A stretch of 64,000 bases of DNA. Origin: Hepsetus odoe (Eukaryota > Chordata > Actinopteri > Characiformes > Hepsetidae). Made by a program: the position numbers and the translations under genes. The stretch covers positions 6,325,553-6,389,552 of the forward strand of contig CM029384.1 in NCBI GenBank assembly GCA_017165825.1. The letters run 5' to 3'. Position 1 is the first letter of the stretch; each line of letters opens with the position of its first letter. Positions 47,302 through 59,881 of the stretch are shown one piece after another. Below the pieces are notes generated by a model. The model was given only the letters and a program-made list of their open reading frames with translations, made no database searches and was not told the DNA's origin.

Positions 47302-48436
47302 TAATCTTTCAGCTGTGTGTGTGTGTGTGACAGAATCCAATCTCTCTCTGTATATGCATTACACTTCAAAGCATTTGCTGCACCACTCGTTTTACGGCAG
47401 TTCTGTGTTAAAAGCTCATTTTATGTTTATATCTTATTTGAGGTGTATTCTCCAGATCACAGCTCAGGGCTTTCCATAAATGCCTGGCATGAACAATGGC
47501 AAGCAAAGCAGACAACAATGTATCACAAATGTGATGCAAGCAATTTCTAGACTAAATTACATAACATTTTCTATATACTGTTTAAATTTTTGTTTGCATT
47601 TTTTTTGTTTGCATTTTTTAATAAATGTTTAAGTTTTGCAAATTTATAAACCACTATTATTAGAAGCAACAACATTGAACACTGTAATTTATAGGACTTT
47701 TGGACTTTTATAGGACAAGTGACAAGTGTAGCCTTGCAATTATGTCATGATGTCTTGATAGTTGGGTTTAATATGCCTTTATAGGGACCCCCACTCTCAA
47801 CATGTGTTTGCCCATGCCCTCGCTGTGAACACATAATTTGCCCACAAACTCTGTTACTAAAAGGTTGAACTAAAAGACTAGTTCTGCTTGTTGGTTATGC
47901 ATGGCAACAGGAAAATTAACAGTAGCAGAAAACATTGAAAGCCAAAGGTTATGCAACACTGATTATATGGAGCTGATGAATGTTAAGTCTTTAGGATTGT
48001 GGTCCTACATACAAAATACAGACACACACAAACACCACATTTGAGTAGTACACCAACTTAACAACATTTTAAGCAAAAAAACCCAGAATGCTGTGAACAA
48101 AGTGATGGATTTGATGGATTTTACTTGATTTGATTTATTTACTCATATTCTTTTACTCATATATCAGTCATTTATCTGTATTCTCTATTTCTATGTCCTT
48201 CTCTCTTCTCCCTACCACATAGTTAACCTTATGCCCTATTCCTGTAATTTAACCATTCCCTTATATATCAACAGCCGCTTCTGATGCCCATGCCCTTCCA
48301 TCCCTGAACTCCTCTACCAGCCCAATGCCCTTTCACCCGTCACCCGAAATCCCTTCGCTTCTACCATTCCCTTTCGTCCCTGTCACCTTTAACCTACATA
48401 TTACCAACTGTACCTCTTTTTTCTCTGTTGTTTTGC
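47302..48436. other. Non-coding stretch, no gene seen
   Basis: Unique sequence, pyrimidine-rich from about 48170 to 48430 (CTTCTCTCTTCTCC, CCCTTCCATCCC). Confidence 0.5.
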
Positions 48437-48671
48437 TGTAGAGTAACGCTTTCTTAGCACGTCAGAAACACCCAAACAAGCTCAGTCTTAGATTAGGTGT
48501 CTCCATCGGAGGCCTTAGAGCTCCCGGGGGGATAGATAAAAGGCACACTCTGAACTGTGCAAGTTAGAGAGAGGATTCAACATAGAAGGAGAACACTGAC
48601 CGGTCTCTAGAAGAACTTTGTTACTCATCACTGACTCTTCGAACCTCGGTTCTCAATCGGAGAATCCAACA
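48437..48671 (+). promoter_or_regulatory. TATA-containing TG...CA block, promoter-like or solo-LTR-like
   Basis: A 235-bp block from TGTAGAGTAACG to ATCCAACA. It contains a TATA-like GATAGATAAAAGG at 48531-48543 preceded by a GC-rich CTCCCGGGGG, then unique sequence with CpGs. The TG/CA ends and central TATA would suit a solo LTR, but no flanking duplication, primer-binding site or polyadenylation signal was found. It could equally be a polymerase II promoter with a first exon. Neither is proved. Confidence 0.3.
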
Positions 48672-50574
48672 AAAGGTTAATATTTTTTTCATCATTGAAC
48701 ATGTTTAGAGGACAGTTTAGAGGATGTTATTGCAGACAGATATGTACTGCACATCTGTAGCTCTAATCCTGTCACATACAGCTTAAAAAGCTCTCACTTA
48801 ACACAATACTTCCATAAACCAGTGACACATGTATCTGGCAGGGAAGGTTAGATCTGGCAAGGTATTCAAACTTTCATAGGAAATGAATTTGGGGTATTTG
48901 TTGTGAAAGTTTTTGAATCTCTAAACACTGACAAGCATATAAGAATACAACCCTGAGTTATTATTTACTGCGGCAACAATACATTCCAGTCTCATTCTTG
49001 ACTTTATTAACCATGATTAGAAACAACTCAGGAATCACTTAAACAAGAGATGTACGATAATTAAACATACTGACACTCTGCTCTGATGCATTGGAGCTTA
49101 TAAAGCCAGCTCGCAATGAAGCACACCTGTGCACATGAGCCCAGGTGTGCTCAGTCAGAGCAGAGTGCCATCTACCGTGACATTATGATAAAGAGAACTT
49201 GTGATAAAAAGCAAGGTTGATAAAGAGAACCCAGTGAATCTGGTGTGACCTCCTTGAGCAGCAAAACTACACGTATCCAGTAACAAGATACAGTCCAGTA
49301 ACATTCCAGAAACATGCTGGTAGGTTTCCTCACCTGAACTACTCACACAATATTTTTATTTGGCTAAGTTCAGTATATTGTCTTTGTCATTCTAAAACAT
49401 AAACTTTATGTTCTTTAACCATACTTTGGTGAACAATGGATTTATTTCTTTTATATACTTGCAGAGTATTTAACACCTGGCTCTTTGAGTCCAAACTCTT
49501 TAGAAATGGTTTCAGATTTTTTTTCAGGATGAGGAGCACCTACTCTTTAATTTGTGAAGACATTCATGGGTCCCTGTTCTCTAAACAAAACTGGGCTCCC
49601 TCTCAAATCTGACTGTCATTCTGTTGGGTCGAAAACACCTGACTGCAATATCCTCTTTCAGTGTGTAAATATGATTATAAACACATTCTGTTTTATCTCT
49701 ACAACAATTTTCAGGTTAAAACGTCCAGTCCTAGATAACAATGACTGAATGCCATTCTAAAAAACACAATGGATGTTGAATCTAAAAAATTGAAAGTGTA
49801 GTAAGCACTTAATTCAACATAAAACACTTAATTTTCTTACTGAACTGAATGAAATGCATTTAAAATCTGTTGTGTTCTTCATACATTAACATGCTTCAGC
49901 TTTAACTTTTCCATTTCAAAAAGTAAAGTGTTTTCACTGAAAATAAACATGTCATACATTCACTGGTTGCACACTTTTTCACCACATCACACAATCCCCA
50001 AAACTTGGCAATGGAAAGCATGAACATACCCCTCATCAGAGCGACCTTTCTTCAGTCTGATTAATTTTCATACAAGCACTACACACCTCTCACTCACTGT
50101 GTGCACCTCATTATGGGTTTTAGCTACTGAAAGTGGAATTTCTATTCATAGCAACAGAACAACAGACACACAGACACACACACACACACACACACGCACA
50201 GGACAGAAGGTTCACTGTCTACTTTACATGTTTTTCTCCACCCAGTGTGTCAACATACAGCCTTAGATAAATACTCAGTATATGTATGTGTCTGTGTGTA
50301 TGTGTGTTCGTGTAACGTTATAAGAGGGTTATAGATGAAAACATGGCTTGTTTTGCATTAAACTTTCCAGCAGCCTGATTGGGCAACCTAACACAGAACC
50401 CCCTCTTCTTCGCTTTAACCCTGTCCTCTGTCTCTCTCTGCCACCTAAACATTTTTCTCTCATTGTCTCTATTTCCACTCAAAACTCTGAAAAAAACCCT
50501 CTTCTTTCATCTTCCCATGATCCCTCCCTCTACCTCTGTTTCCATATAATCTCTACCTTGCTCTACTTCTTCTT
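48672..50574. other. Non-coding stretch, no gene seen
   Basis: Unique AT-rich DNA. A hairpin with 10-bp arms (AGCACACCTG / CAGGTGTGCT) sits at 49120-49151, and a short CA run at 50175-50196. Confidence 0.5.
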
Positions 50575-51290
50575 CTACTTGTCTTTCAGCTGCTCCCGTT
50601 TAGGGGTTGCCACAGCAGGTCAGCTACCTCCATTTCTTCTTGTCCTCTGTATCTTCCTCTTGCAAACCATGACCACCTTCATGTCCTCTCTCGCTATGTC
50701 CATAAACACACACTTTGGTCTTTCTCTTCTCCTCTTTCCTGGCAGCTCCATCTTCAACATTCTCCCCCCACTATAATCCTCGTTTCTCCTCTGGACATGT
50801 CCAAACCAATGCAATCTTGCTTCTCTAACTTTGTCTCCAAAACATCTAACCTGAGTTGTCCCTCTAATATACTCAGTTCTCAGTTCCAGTGTTACCATCT
50901 CCAACCTGTACAACATAGCTGGTCTCACTACTGTCCTGTAAACCTTTCCTTTCACTCTTGCTGGTACCCATCTGTCACAAATCACTCCAGACACTCTTCT
51001 CCACCCATTGCAACCTGCCTGCATTCTCTTCTTCACCTCTCTTCCACACTCGCCGTTACTCTGAACTGTTGATCCCAAGTATTTAAACTACTCCACCTTT
51101 GCCACCTCTACTCCCTGTATATCCTAACTTCTCCACTTTCCTCCCATTCATTCACACTCATGTATTCTGTCTTTTCCCTACTCAGTTTCATTCCTCTCCT
51201 CTCTAGAGCATTTCTCCACCTCTCCAGGTTCTCCTCAAGCTGCTCCCTGGCTCTCTACCTGGCTCTTCCTAAGCCATATTTCTACTTGTC
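50575..51290 (-). pseudogene. 5'-truncated non-LTR retrotransposon, reverse-transcriptase C-terminal part
   Basis: On the minus strand, segments in order are a Leu-Glu-Asn-Leu-Glu-Arg-Trp region (near 51225), Met-Lys-Leu-Ser-Arg-Glu-Lys-Thr-Glu-Tyr-Met (near 51170), and then an open frame at 51078-50620. That frame holds LYRLEMVTLELRTE and LHWFGHVQRRNEDY-type motifs and a Glu-Leu-Pro-Gly-Lys-Arg-Arg-Arg-Glu-Arg-Pro-Lys block. These are typical of the region after the RT catalytic core in fish LINEs. The catalytic core itself is missing. Frames are broken between segments. The 3' end resembles the plus-strand copy at 40838-40995. Confidence 0.8.
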
Positions 51291-51554
51291 TTTAAAAGCA
51301 TTCTCGTCCTCAATATCTCTCTCACAACCTCTTCATTATCTCTTTCTCTGCCTCCCCCAATCCCTCTCACTCCTGATAGTCCTTCTCCCTGTACCTAATC
51401 TCTATTCCCTAATAATCTTTCTCTCTTTCTACTGTAATCTTTCTCTCTATGTCCATAACCTATTTCCGTTTACATCTACCTCATCTTTGTCTCTCCTCAT
51501 ACATCTATCTCTCTACCTTTTTCTCTCTGTAATTTCTTACTACCTCTCTATCAT

Positions 51555-51787
51555 TGAAGTGAAAGTGAAAGTGAAAACGTGAAAGTGACAACCCTTGTCA
51601 TTGCGAGGTCACAGCACAGCACACAGTGAACACAAAATTGGACCTCTGCATTTAACCCATGCAAACACCGTGCAGCAGTGGGCAGCTATTGAAAGCACCC
51701 AGGGAGCAGTGAACCTACTGGTGAGGGAATCAAACCCACAATCTTCAGATACAGGGGCAACTCCCTAACCACTAGGCCACCGTTGCC
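51555..51787 (-). mobile_element. SINE family A (copy 7)
   Basis: Tail GAAGTGAAAGTGAAAGTG, ATTGGACCTCTGCATTTAACC, GTGCAGCAGTGGGCAGC, then a deletion of the TTGCTCAAGG block, box B as GAATCAAACCCAC, and the head CCACTAGGCCACCGTTGCC. Confidence 0.8.
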
Positions 51788-51897
51788 ATCCTGTGCTTTC
51801 CTTATATCGGTGCCATCCTTATATCTCCTTCCACCTAATCTCTCACTCTACCTCTTCTCTCTCCCCAACTCACTCATTCACTCATAGATGTATGCAT

Positions 51898-51927
51898 ACA
51901 CACACACGCATGCACACACACACACAG

Positions 51928-51975
<48 letters not shown>
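51898..51975. repeat. (CA)n then (GA)n microsatellite
   Basis: Imperfect CA at 51898-51926 and a GA run at about 51932-51975. Confidence 0.95.
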
Positions 51976-51982
<7 letters not shown>

Positions 51983-53171
51983 CACAGTCTAAGCTGAAGC
52001 TTATTTTGGTTTGCAAAGTCTTGATACTTTGGTGCCACCCAGCTAGGACAAGTGATCATTCAAACCTGACCCTGTGTTTTTATGATGGTACCACATGGAG
52101 AACATGGAGGGAATTGAACTGTCCACCTGACCTTAAAGAAAATCTAGGATAAACAGGCATACATATTAAAAGAGGATCAGGACCCATAAATAAGGTCCTT
52201 CAGAGTTAAAATGACCAGTAACAAACCCAATTATCTTTTTTAATTTTAATAGCTTAAAGCTTACATTTGAATAAACTGTTGGAATTGTTGAAATAAAACA
52301 TGCAAATTCTGGACAACCACTATGCTTAATGCTAGGCTATGCAAGCCTGAGCATAAGAGAATGTAGATATTGATACAAAACATCTAAATAATGTCAGCGT
52401 TAACATACACATGCAAAGACTATACAGCTATCTAGGGTATGTATGAATAACCTTTGGTCTCAGGGTTTAATTATTTTCTTAAATGAATTTGTTCAGTGGT
52501 ATTTACGCTTTAAAATATCACAGTTGTACAAAAGCTCTGAACAAGGGTCTGTTTCCTTTATTACTGTGTTAGTGTGAATGGTGTGCTCTCTTGCATGAAA
52601 ACATATGGAGATGGGTCAATTCCAAACTCATGGATGTTAATTGCACCCAGGGGTGAATAACTGTCCTGTGATTGTAACAAAAAAATAAACTAATTAGTAA
52701 GGACATTGTTTTTTCATGCATTAATAGTGGTACAGAAAAACTGGTTGAAAATATATAGAGAGAAAATCCATTTCTTAATCCAAGGAGAAACTTTTAGAGC
52801 CTACAGTCAGTTGGCCACTTTGTGAAAGTAATCTTGGGCTGATGGAACAGCTATTCATTTTTTTAAAAAACTGAATGCAAGCAAGCTTTGTAAACAGACT
52901 GCTTGTTGATGGCACAGACACTTTAGGCGAGAAAACTGGAGACATGTCTGAGCCAAATGTAAATATATTTGTTCCTTTAATGATCACACTTACCCTTAAC
53001 ATCTGCCAAATTAAATTCTTTCAGTTTTCTGTTCCAGTTCAATTTTTAGGGCTTTCCCACACCGCTATCAAAAATATTCAAAACATTTGTTCAACATTTG
53101 ACATTTTGTGATGCACAAAATAAATTTAAACAAAACTAGTTATGCCATTTTAAAAGATATACTGTAGAAAG
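51976..53171. other. Non-coding stretch, no gene seen
   Basis: Unique AT-rich DNA; the overlapping short frames at 52775-53111 have no recognised domain. Confidence 0.5.
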
Positions 53172-53305
53172 TTAAGCGTATTGACCACACAGACAGAAAA
53201 CAGAACAGAGAACAGAAAACAGTTAGAGAGCAAAAACACCAAATACACAGTACACAGTGAAATGAAACAATGTTCCTCCAGGATCATGGTGCTACACATG
53301 AGACA
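53172..53305 (-). mobile_element. Dispersed repeat D (copy 2)
   Basis: AGTACACAGTGAAATGAAAC, TGTTCCTCCAGGATCATGG and GCTACACATGAGACAAC in the plus-strand direction match copies 1 and 3 in reverse. The pentamer tail is missing. Confidence 0.6.
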
Positions 53306-54054
53306 ACAATATGTTATTCCCTCTCTATTATGAATGTCCATGCCAAAACAAATATTCATGAATAGTAAAAATCGTTAGAAAAAAGGGAGAGGTCGACAAA
53401 AAGCATATGCAAATAAATCTATTCAGACTCTTTTATTCTGACTTATGATTTGCACTGATCTAAAAGACCTTACGTCAGTTGACGTGATTTAATAGTGATT
53501 TTTATTTCACGTTAGTTCTTGCACTGCATTGAAAGGATTGATTGAATCTGATTTGTGGACTTAGACTGGCTGAGGGAGATTCTTTGACCTTTTTAATTAT
53601 AACATGCTATTTCAAACAAATACCAGTAAATTATCCCTGAAAACATAAAACACTTTAGTTCTTAGCATTGTAATAATTAATGCAAAGATCATTTAAAGAG
53701 CCATTCTGTGTGAGTGTTACACAGAGAAAGATGAATGACCAGTCAACAAAGTGCTACACAAGTACAAAAATGTCAGAGAAATATGGGTGCATGTATGTGT
53801 TTGTTTAATTTCATGAAACCCTACAGGTGGCAAACAGCAAAAGTAGCCCAGTTAGCCAGGTTAAAGAGAACCTCTGCACCCGCCAGGGGAGGAGAGAAAG
53901 GGAGAGAAAGAAAAAGAGAGAAAGTAAAAGGGGGAGAGAAAAAAATGCAACCCAGCAGAGAAACTATAAGAGTTCTAACCATCCACAGTTGTCAACCACG
54001 GTCAGACCATACACAATGGATGGTTTGGATGTGTTAGTAGGTGTACTTGGATGC
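53306..54054. other. Non-coding stretch, no gene seen
   Basis: Unique sequence with a purine-rich patch at about 53885-53945. Confidence 0.45.
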
Positions 54055-54258
54055 GTCAAGTAGTCAAGTAGGCTTTTATTGTCATTTCAACTTTATACAC
54101 AGTACATAGTGAATCAACGAAAACAACGTTCCTCCAGGACCCTGGTGCTACACATAAGACAACGTCTAACATTACATACAACACAAGACAAGTGCGGACA
54201 GCACTAGCAGTGCAGACAAGATTACAGTTATTACAAAAAACAATTGCAAAGACAGAGG
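54055..54258 (-). mobile_element. Dispersed repeat D (copy 3)
   Basis: It starts with GTCAAGTAGTCAAGTAGG (the reversed pentamer tail), then TTTTATTGTCATTTCAAC, ACAGTACATAGTGAA and GTTCCTCCAGGACCCTGG, continuing with a longer 5' part than the other copies. Confidence 0.65.
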
Positions 54259-54393
54259 ACATTCATCTGACAAGGCAATATGAAAGTGAAGTGAAAGTGA
54301 AGTGATGTGCATGAATGTGGGTGGAACAGAGCAGCAGTATTGTAACTGTGCATGTGTGCATGCGTGTGTATGGGTATTATTATGCATTTGCTG

Positions 54394-54643
54394 GTATGTA
54401 TTAATTCTTCTTGGCCTTTTGGCTTAGATCAGGTATAGTATGTGTTAGTATGTATTCATTCTTTTTGGCCTTTTGGCTTAGATCAAGTGTAGTATCTGTT
54501 CTTATCAATTTAATATATGAAATGTTCTCTATATAAGGACTGCACATTAAACTGATTTTTAGAACACGGAGATAGAAAAGGAACTTGCTCTGCCCCTCCA
54601 TGCATCGACCTAGTATTGCAGTATCTCCAGGAAAGGTGTGCTT
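54394..54643 (+). pseudogene. U2 snRNA pseudogene with duplicated 5' end
   Basis: 54457-54643 aligns end to end with the roughly 187-nt vertebrate U2 small nuclear RNA. The 5' stem GGCCTTTTGGCTTAGATCAA and the branch-site recognition GTAGTA (54489-54494) are intact; the 3' part CATGCATCGACCTAGTATTG and GCAGTATCTCCAGGAA are close to U2. Changes throughout, including the Sm-site region (GATTTTTAGAAC instead of a GATTTTTGGAGC type), argue against function. A 54-bp unit covering GTATGTATT plus the first 45 nt of U2 is repeated in tandem (54394-54447 and 54448-54501). No proximal sequence element was recognised upstream. Confidence 0.88.
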
Positions 54644-54651
54644 CCTATTTG

Positions 54652-54834
54652 GGGCAGTGATGGCCTAGTAGTTAGGGACTAGGCCTTAGGATCAGAAGGT
54701 CATGGGGTCGAATCTCAGACCAGTAGGTTGCCCTAGGTACCCTTGAGCAAGGTTCATTCCCCATCACAGCTGCACAAGTGTGTATGGGTTAAATGTGTGT
54801 TGTGTTTCACAATAACAAATAGTCATTTTCACTT
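54652..54834 (+). mobile_element. SINE family A (copy 8)
   Basis: Head GGGCAGTGATGGCCTAGTAG, box B as GGGGTCGAATCTC, AGTAGGTTGCCC, GTACCCTTGAGCAAGG and the shortened tail AGTCATTTTCACTT. It starts 8 bp after the U2 pseudogene. Confidence 0.8.
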
Positions 54835-57800
54835 CATATTCATTGCAGTAAGTTAACAGAGCTGAGCAATTTGCTACTCTACTCATTAGCTACAGCACTA
54901 GCTAATGTATAATAATGTGTCTACACTATGTCTCTATAACAGAGAGTCTCTATAACCTTTTATATTCTTATATAGTCTGAAAAAGAACAGGGTTTCACAG
55001 TTACTCATATTAACTAAAGCAACCGATTCAAATTCACATTCTTGATAAACCAGCTTAGAGACTAAATAACAACTGATAACCACCCATCATTTTAAAGGCC
55101 TACTCAGCAGGCTCTGTATACTGTCTCTACAAGGTTAGAGAGAAGATCACTGACATGTGTTCACCAAATAGCTTTGATCACAAAAGTAAGTTAAACTGCA
55201 TATCTTGTGAATGAAATGTTTCACTTTTTGATGTCATCTTTATTTTGATGAGTTTACTTGTCTAAAAAGTTCTTGTTATACCACTAGTGAAATAACTTTT
55301 GCTGGTGAACATAAATCTTAATAATAATTCTGAATTTCATTCAAAGCCTATATAAACTGGTTAAACCTTATCTGGAGGTATTATTTTACTAAATCTTATG
55401 AATTTGTATAATGCTATTTTAATTTGTGTAATATTAATATTGTTTGTATCTGTTTTGGAATTATATGGGCAGGCCTGCAAAACTAGCTGTCAGAGTTGAA
55501 TAGACAATTTTAACTTTAGTTTCTGTTTATGTGGATTATGTGGCATTTATGTGGATTATGTGGCATAATAGCATTGAATTTATCATTAGAACATGATGAT
55601 ATTAAACAATTTCAGTTTTAGTCCATGTATTTTTGTTCCGGTTTGTTTATGCTTATTGCCAGAAATTATTTTATGATGAAATTTCAGCAACATAATTACA
55701 AGGCCTATTACAATTTTTTATGCCAATTTTTCAGGGGATCATGGGACACAGTGCTTTTCCTGTTAAGCATCTATCTTGTTTCATTAGGAGACCATCAAAT
55801 TTTACTTTAACATAACACAAATTGCATAAGTTTAATTATACTCTGTCCAAACATCCTGAACAAAGACACTAAGTGTTTCAGTGTTCAGTAGTAGTGAAAT
55901 TATCCAACATCCTCTGTGAACTTACTTTAATTCCTTGCACCGCTGTGGTTTGTAGCAGTCTGGACATTCCCTGCCTTATATCCCATCAGCATGTTTCCTA
56001 CTATGCTTTAGACTGACCCCTGTCACGGAAAACACAGGCAGTGACTGTGCTCACCGTAATAATTGCTTTTAAGTCATGCATGACATTTAAATGAAGCAGA
56101 GAATGTGTGCCAAGGACAAAGTCAGACGGCAAGAAACAATTAAAAGGCCATTAAATGGGCCATGCTAATGCTATTTATGGATGAGGGAGGGAGGGAGAGT
56201 GAGAAATTGAAAGGGTGATTGAGTTAGGTCAAGAAAGTTAGAGGATTGAGAGTGATCAAAAGGGAAATCAGGAGAGCGGTTATAGAGGGAACAATTGTTA
56301 AATGCACAATATAATATCGTCCTAGTTCTGAGTTCATTATTTTAGTACAAAAGAGATGCTTATGCAATAAAAAGTCCCCAATTTCAACTTATTGCTATAA
56401 GCACCATTTTACTTACTATCTTGTCCCTAAGCAAGCACAACCATTGAGGGCCAGTGACAAAATAAGAACAGTATGTTGAAAATCAATTCAACAGTCTCTA
56501 CTGTCCACAGCCATCTGAGAATGATGCAACATGGTGTTCAAGCTTAAAAAGCTGTGCTCAGAGTCAGAGTCAGAGCTCAGAGTCTTCTTTCTTAATACTC
56601 ACCCAGTCTCAAAGATAAAGATAAGCCTGCAAAAATGTATGGTAAGCAAGCAGGTACACAGACCTTACTGCATATTCTGATGTCAATAATCATCATTCCC
56701 CTGATGAGAAGAAAAACACATGAAATCCAAATTAATTCGTCAAACTCATGCCCGGACCTTCCATTTCGAGTCTGCCCAGATGTGGCCAGAATCCAACTGG
56801 AAAAAGTCAGATTTTGTGTGGTTTTTTTTCCCATACTGCAGAAAATCTGCCTAGCTTAAATCAAATATGCTGATAAATCAAATTTGAGCTGCTTTGACCA
56901 AAGAGTTAGTGGCTCAACATGGGCAATTTGAGCAGCACAAAAACAGTGCTGGAATAAGTCCCATTCACCACATAGCCACTGTTGCTTCTTCACATTTCTC
57001 CACAAATAAAACATACTTCCACATTCACACTAAGTGAAAGGCAATAGAAATCAAAAAGCACTGCATTAAACTTGATGAAGCTTATTACTAAGACTTATTG
57101 CTCAGTAAATCTATATCATATATCAACTAAAATGAAAGTAATGTGAGATAATGATTTTTTAAGGAACAGAAACATTATATGCCTTATAAATGCCTTTTTA
57201 ATTGCTGCCTTGTGCTTTGTTTCCTGTTTTCCCTGTATTTTGTTGCCATTTGGCCAAATCTAGCACTTTCACTTTTAATGTGTATCATTCCTATAAAAAA
57301 TAGTAAACTAAGGCAAAGTAAATTAGGTTCCTGAAGCTCAACCAAAATAATAAATGCCTGGGCAACATTGAAGTCATTCACCTCACATTCTCTCCTCTTT
57401 CCACATTGTGATTCACAAAGCGCTAAGCAGATCACACAGTCAGACAGAAATGTAGAAAGAGGTAAAAATAGACAAAAGTGGACAGAAAAGGAGCACTAGT
57501 GGAGCTAAAGTCAAGAGCTTCATCACGCACAAACCATGAAAATGAGTCAGCTCAGTCTGGACGTCACTGCCTGCTCCAGGGCCTTTCACAGCTCCAGGCC
57601 ATTCCAGGCCCTCTTAGCCCGATGCAGCCACCCAGCAAAAGCCTGAGCCGGGTGACCCAGGCTGCTTTGGGGTTAGCTCAGTGAATCTGGAGGAGGATAT
57701 GTTTAGAGTGAGCAATTGCATATATAAGTGTACTTGACAGCCTCATTATGTCCTGACTGCAGTTTGGAAAAGGCTGAATGTAAATGTACATACACATTCC

Positions 57801-58888
57801 TAATTCCATTACCCTGCATTATTCCCAGATTTACAGAGAGAATCATCACTGACCATTGCAATTATCTAAATAGTCGCAAAGGCTCATTTAGCACCTATAA
57901 AATCAAAAGTGAGGTTGTTTTTTTTGCCTCACTGTTTATGCACTTATGGTTAGTTTCCTATTGAAAGCATATTATTATAAATAACAGAATAGTTAACCGC
58001 AAATACTGACTGTGTTCTATTCAAAAGCTGTAAAAGGTATTTTCCTTTTTTATTACCGGGTACACACTGTCACCAATGGTCAGAAACTTGGTCATGTCGA
58101 GTTATAGGATCCATCCATCTCTCCAAGACACATCTCACTCCTCAAACCAACCCTGCTGTACTGCTTATGGAACCAGCTATATTTTCTATACTATAATTTT
58201 ATCTAATTTTGTCCTTTTTCACCATCTCGTTACAATACGATCTGCTTTAACTCATGTGATTCATGATGCAATGACACACAAGGATAATTATTCTTAACAG
58301 CTGTCCTCTTTTCCTCTTATACTCTGTACTTTTCATTTATCTAGAACAGAAAAATCCAGAGAAGAACAGGTAAATGTGCATGGTTAATCATCCTATAGTT
58401 TCGGTGTAGCTCACCACAGAAGCATTTAAGTACCATGGGGAAATGCATGTGGCTAAAATCTTACAGTCACATACCACATATCCACAAAGGATACTAGTTA
58501 CATAAAGTCACGAAGATTAGACAGGGTCTTTATGGCTAATTATGTGCCATTGTTTGCACACATTTTTGGAGAAATTATAAAAAGATTTTGAAGAGAAAGG
58601 AAATGGCATAGAAATAAAGCTAAATATTGTTTGCAAGGCTTTCTTCTGACAGCTATAGATGTGCTGAGGGATTAGCCTGACTGTAAGGGCACACCATGGC
58701 CTGTAATCTTAGTTTTAATCAAAGGGAAGCGGGAGAGTAATGGTGTTCTTTAAGCTTTAAGTCAGAGGGACTATCCAGTGGAGGCAGCTCTTCAACTGCA
58801 TCAGAAAAAGTATCAACCCCGTCATTCTGCAGCTCATTACCTCCTGACTACCTATAAATGCCTTCAGCCTTCACTTGAGGTTCCCTGT

Positions 58889-58889
<1 letters not shown>
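54835..58889. other. Long non-coding stretch, no gene seen
   Basis: About 4 kb nearly free of mobile elements and microsatellites. Blocks at about 56030-56180 (TAATTGCTTTTAAGTCATGC, CATTAAATGGGCCATG) and 57480-57700 (GC-richer, CCAGGCC repeats) stand out as possible conserved regulatory sequence. A short direct repeat of AGAGTC units lies near 56560-56584. Confidence 0.5.
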
Positions 58890-58951
<62 letters not shown>

Positions 58952-59108
58952 TGCATACTGACCCAGAAGAGTGAAAGACTATTGATTCCATCAGGGTGTG
59001 TTTCGTCATGGTAACACAGTTGATTAGAGAGGTCTATATGTGAGAGCTTCTCATTGTGAGAGAAACTTCTTGGATCAATAAGGCATAAGAGAGATGTGTG
59101 TAAGTGTG

Positions 59109-59139
<31 letters not shown>
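58890..59139. repeat. (CA)n and (GT)n tracts
   Basis: CA run at 58890-58948 and a GT run at about 59109-59139, opposed and 160 bp apart. Confidence 0.95.
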
Positions 59140-59142
<3 letters not shown>

Positions 59143-59881
59143 TGTGTGGGAGAAAGAGGTAGGAGTGAAAGATTAATGTTGGCAAGGAGCAGCTGAGTAA
59201 CACCTTATTTTTGTCAATCCAGAAATGGCTTATGGATTCTGCCTTTTCATTTAACACACTAGACAAAAAAATCACTCTCAAAGACACTCATACACTCATA
59301 CACACATACACACACATTTGTAGACACAAATGTGACTTAAAGAGCCATTCCTGGGCTCGAGTATAAAAAAATTTATGCACATATGCACTTTTCCAAATAT
59401 GCTCCTAGCACTTAGGTCATTTAGCTTTGGGTGCTCTTCAAGACATTTTCTGTTCAACATAAATTAACACTGGCATTCTTTCCCATTCAGAAATTACCAG
59501 AGGTCACCTTGAGTCTTTAGCCAAATAAACATTGATCCATATGGATGCACATATGGATCTTTAATTAAACATGCTTCATAAGCAGTTATGAAAGTGCTAC
59601 TATAACCAGTAATTCTCAAATCAAAGCAGCAAATGAAGCTGAGCTCACTCACACACTGTGAACAGTGAGCAGTGAATTTGTCCTCTGCATTTAGCCCATC
59701 CCAGACAGACCGATATTGAACAAGAATACCTTAAATGCTCAAGTGCTTGTCCGCTATTATTTATTATAAGTAGGCAGAGCATAGTTTAAGACTTTAAAAC
59801 AATCTGTTAATGTGTTTATGGGTTTATTTCAACACCTATAGACAAGATCCCATATAAAGTTTGATTCTACTGACACATATA
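59140..59881. other. Non-coding stretch, one weak repeat fragment
   Basis: 59650-59705 (GTGAGCAGTGAATTTGTCC, CTGCATTTAGCCCATCC) resembles the tail part of another fish dispersed repeat; otherwise unique. Confidence 0.4.

Noticed and set aside
50348..50776. Open plus-strand frame of about 140 codons
   Set aside because: It overlaps the minus-strand LINE reverse-transcriptase remnant and low-complexity CT-rich sequence; its translation is mostly Ser/Leu/Phe with no domain.
51160..51582. Open plus-strand frame rich in Leu, Ser and Phe
   Set aside because: It is a product of pyrimidine-rich sequence next to the LINE; no domain or splice structure.
54403..54643. Functional U2 snRNA gene
   Set aside because: Many substitutions, an altered Sm-site region and no recognised upstream snRNA promoter element; a pseudogene is more likely.
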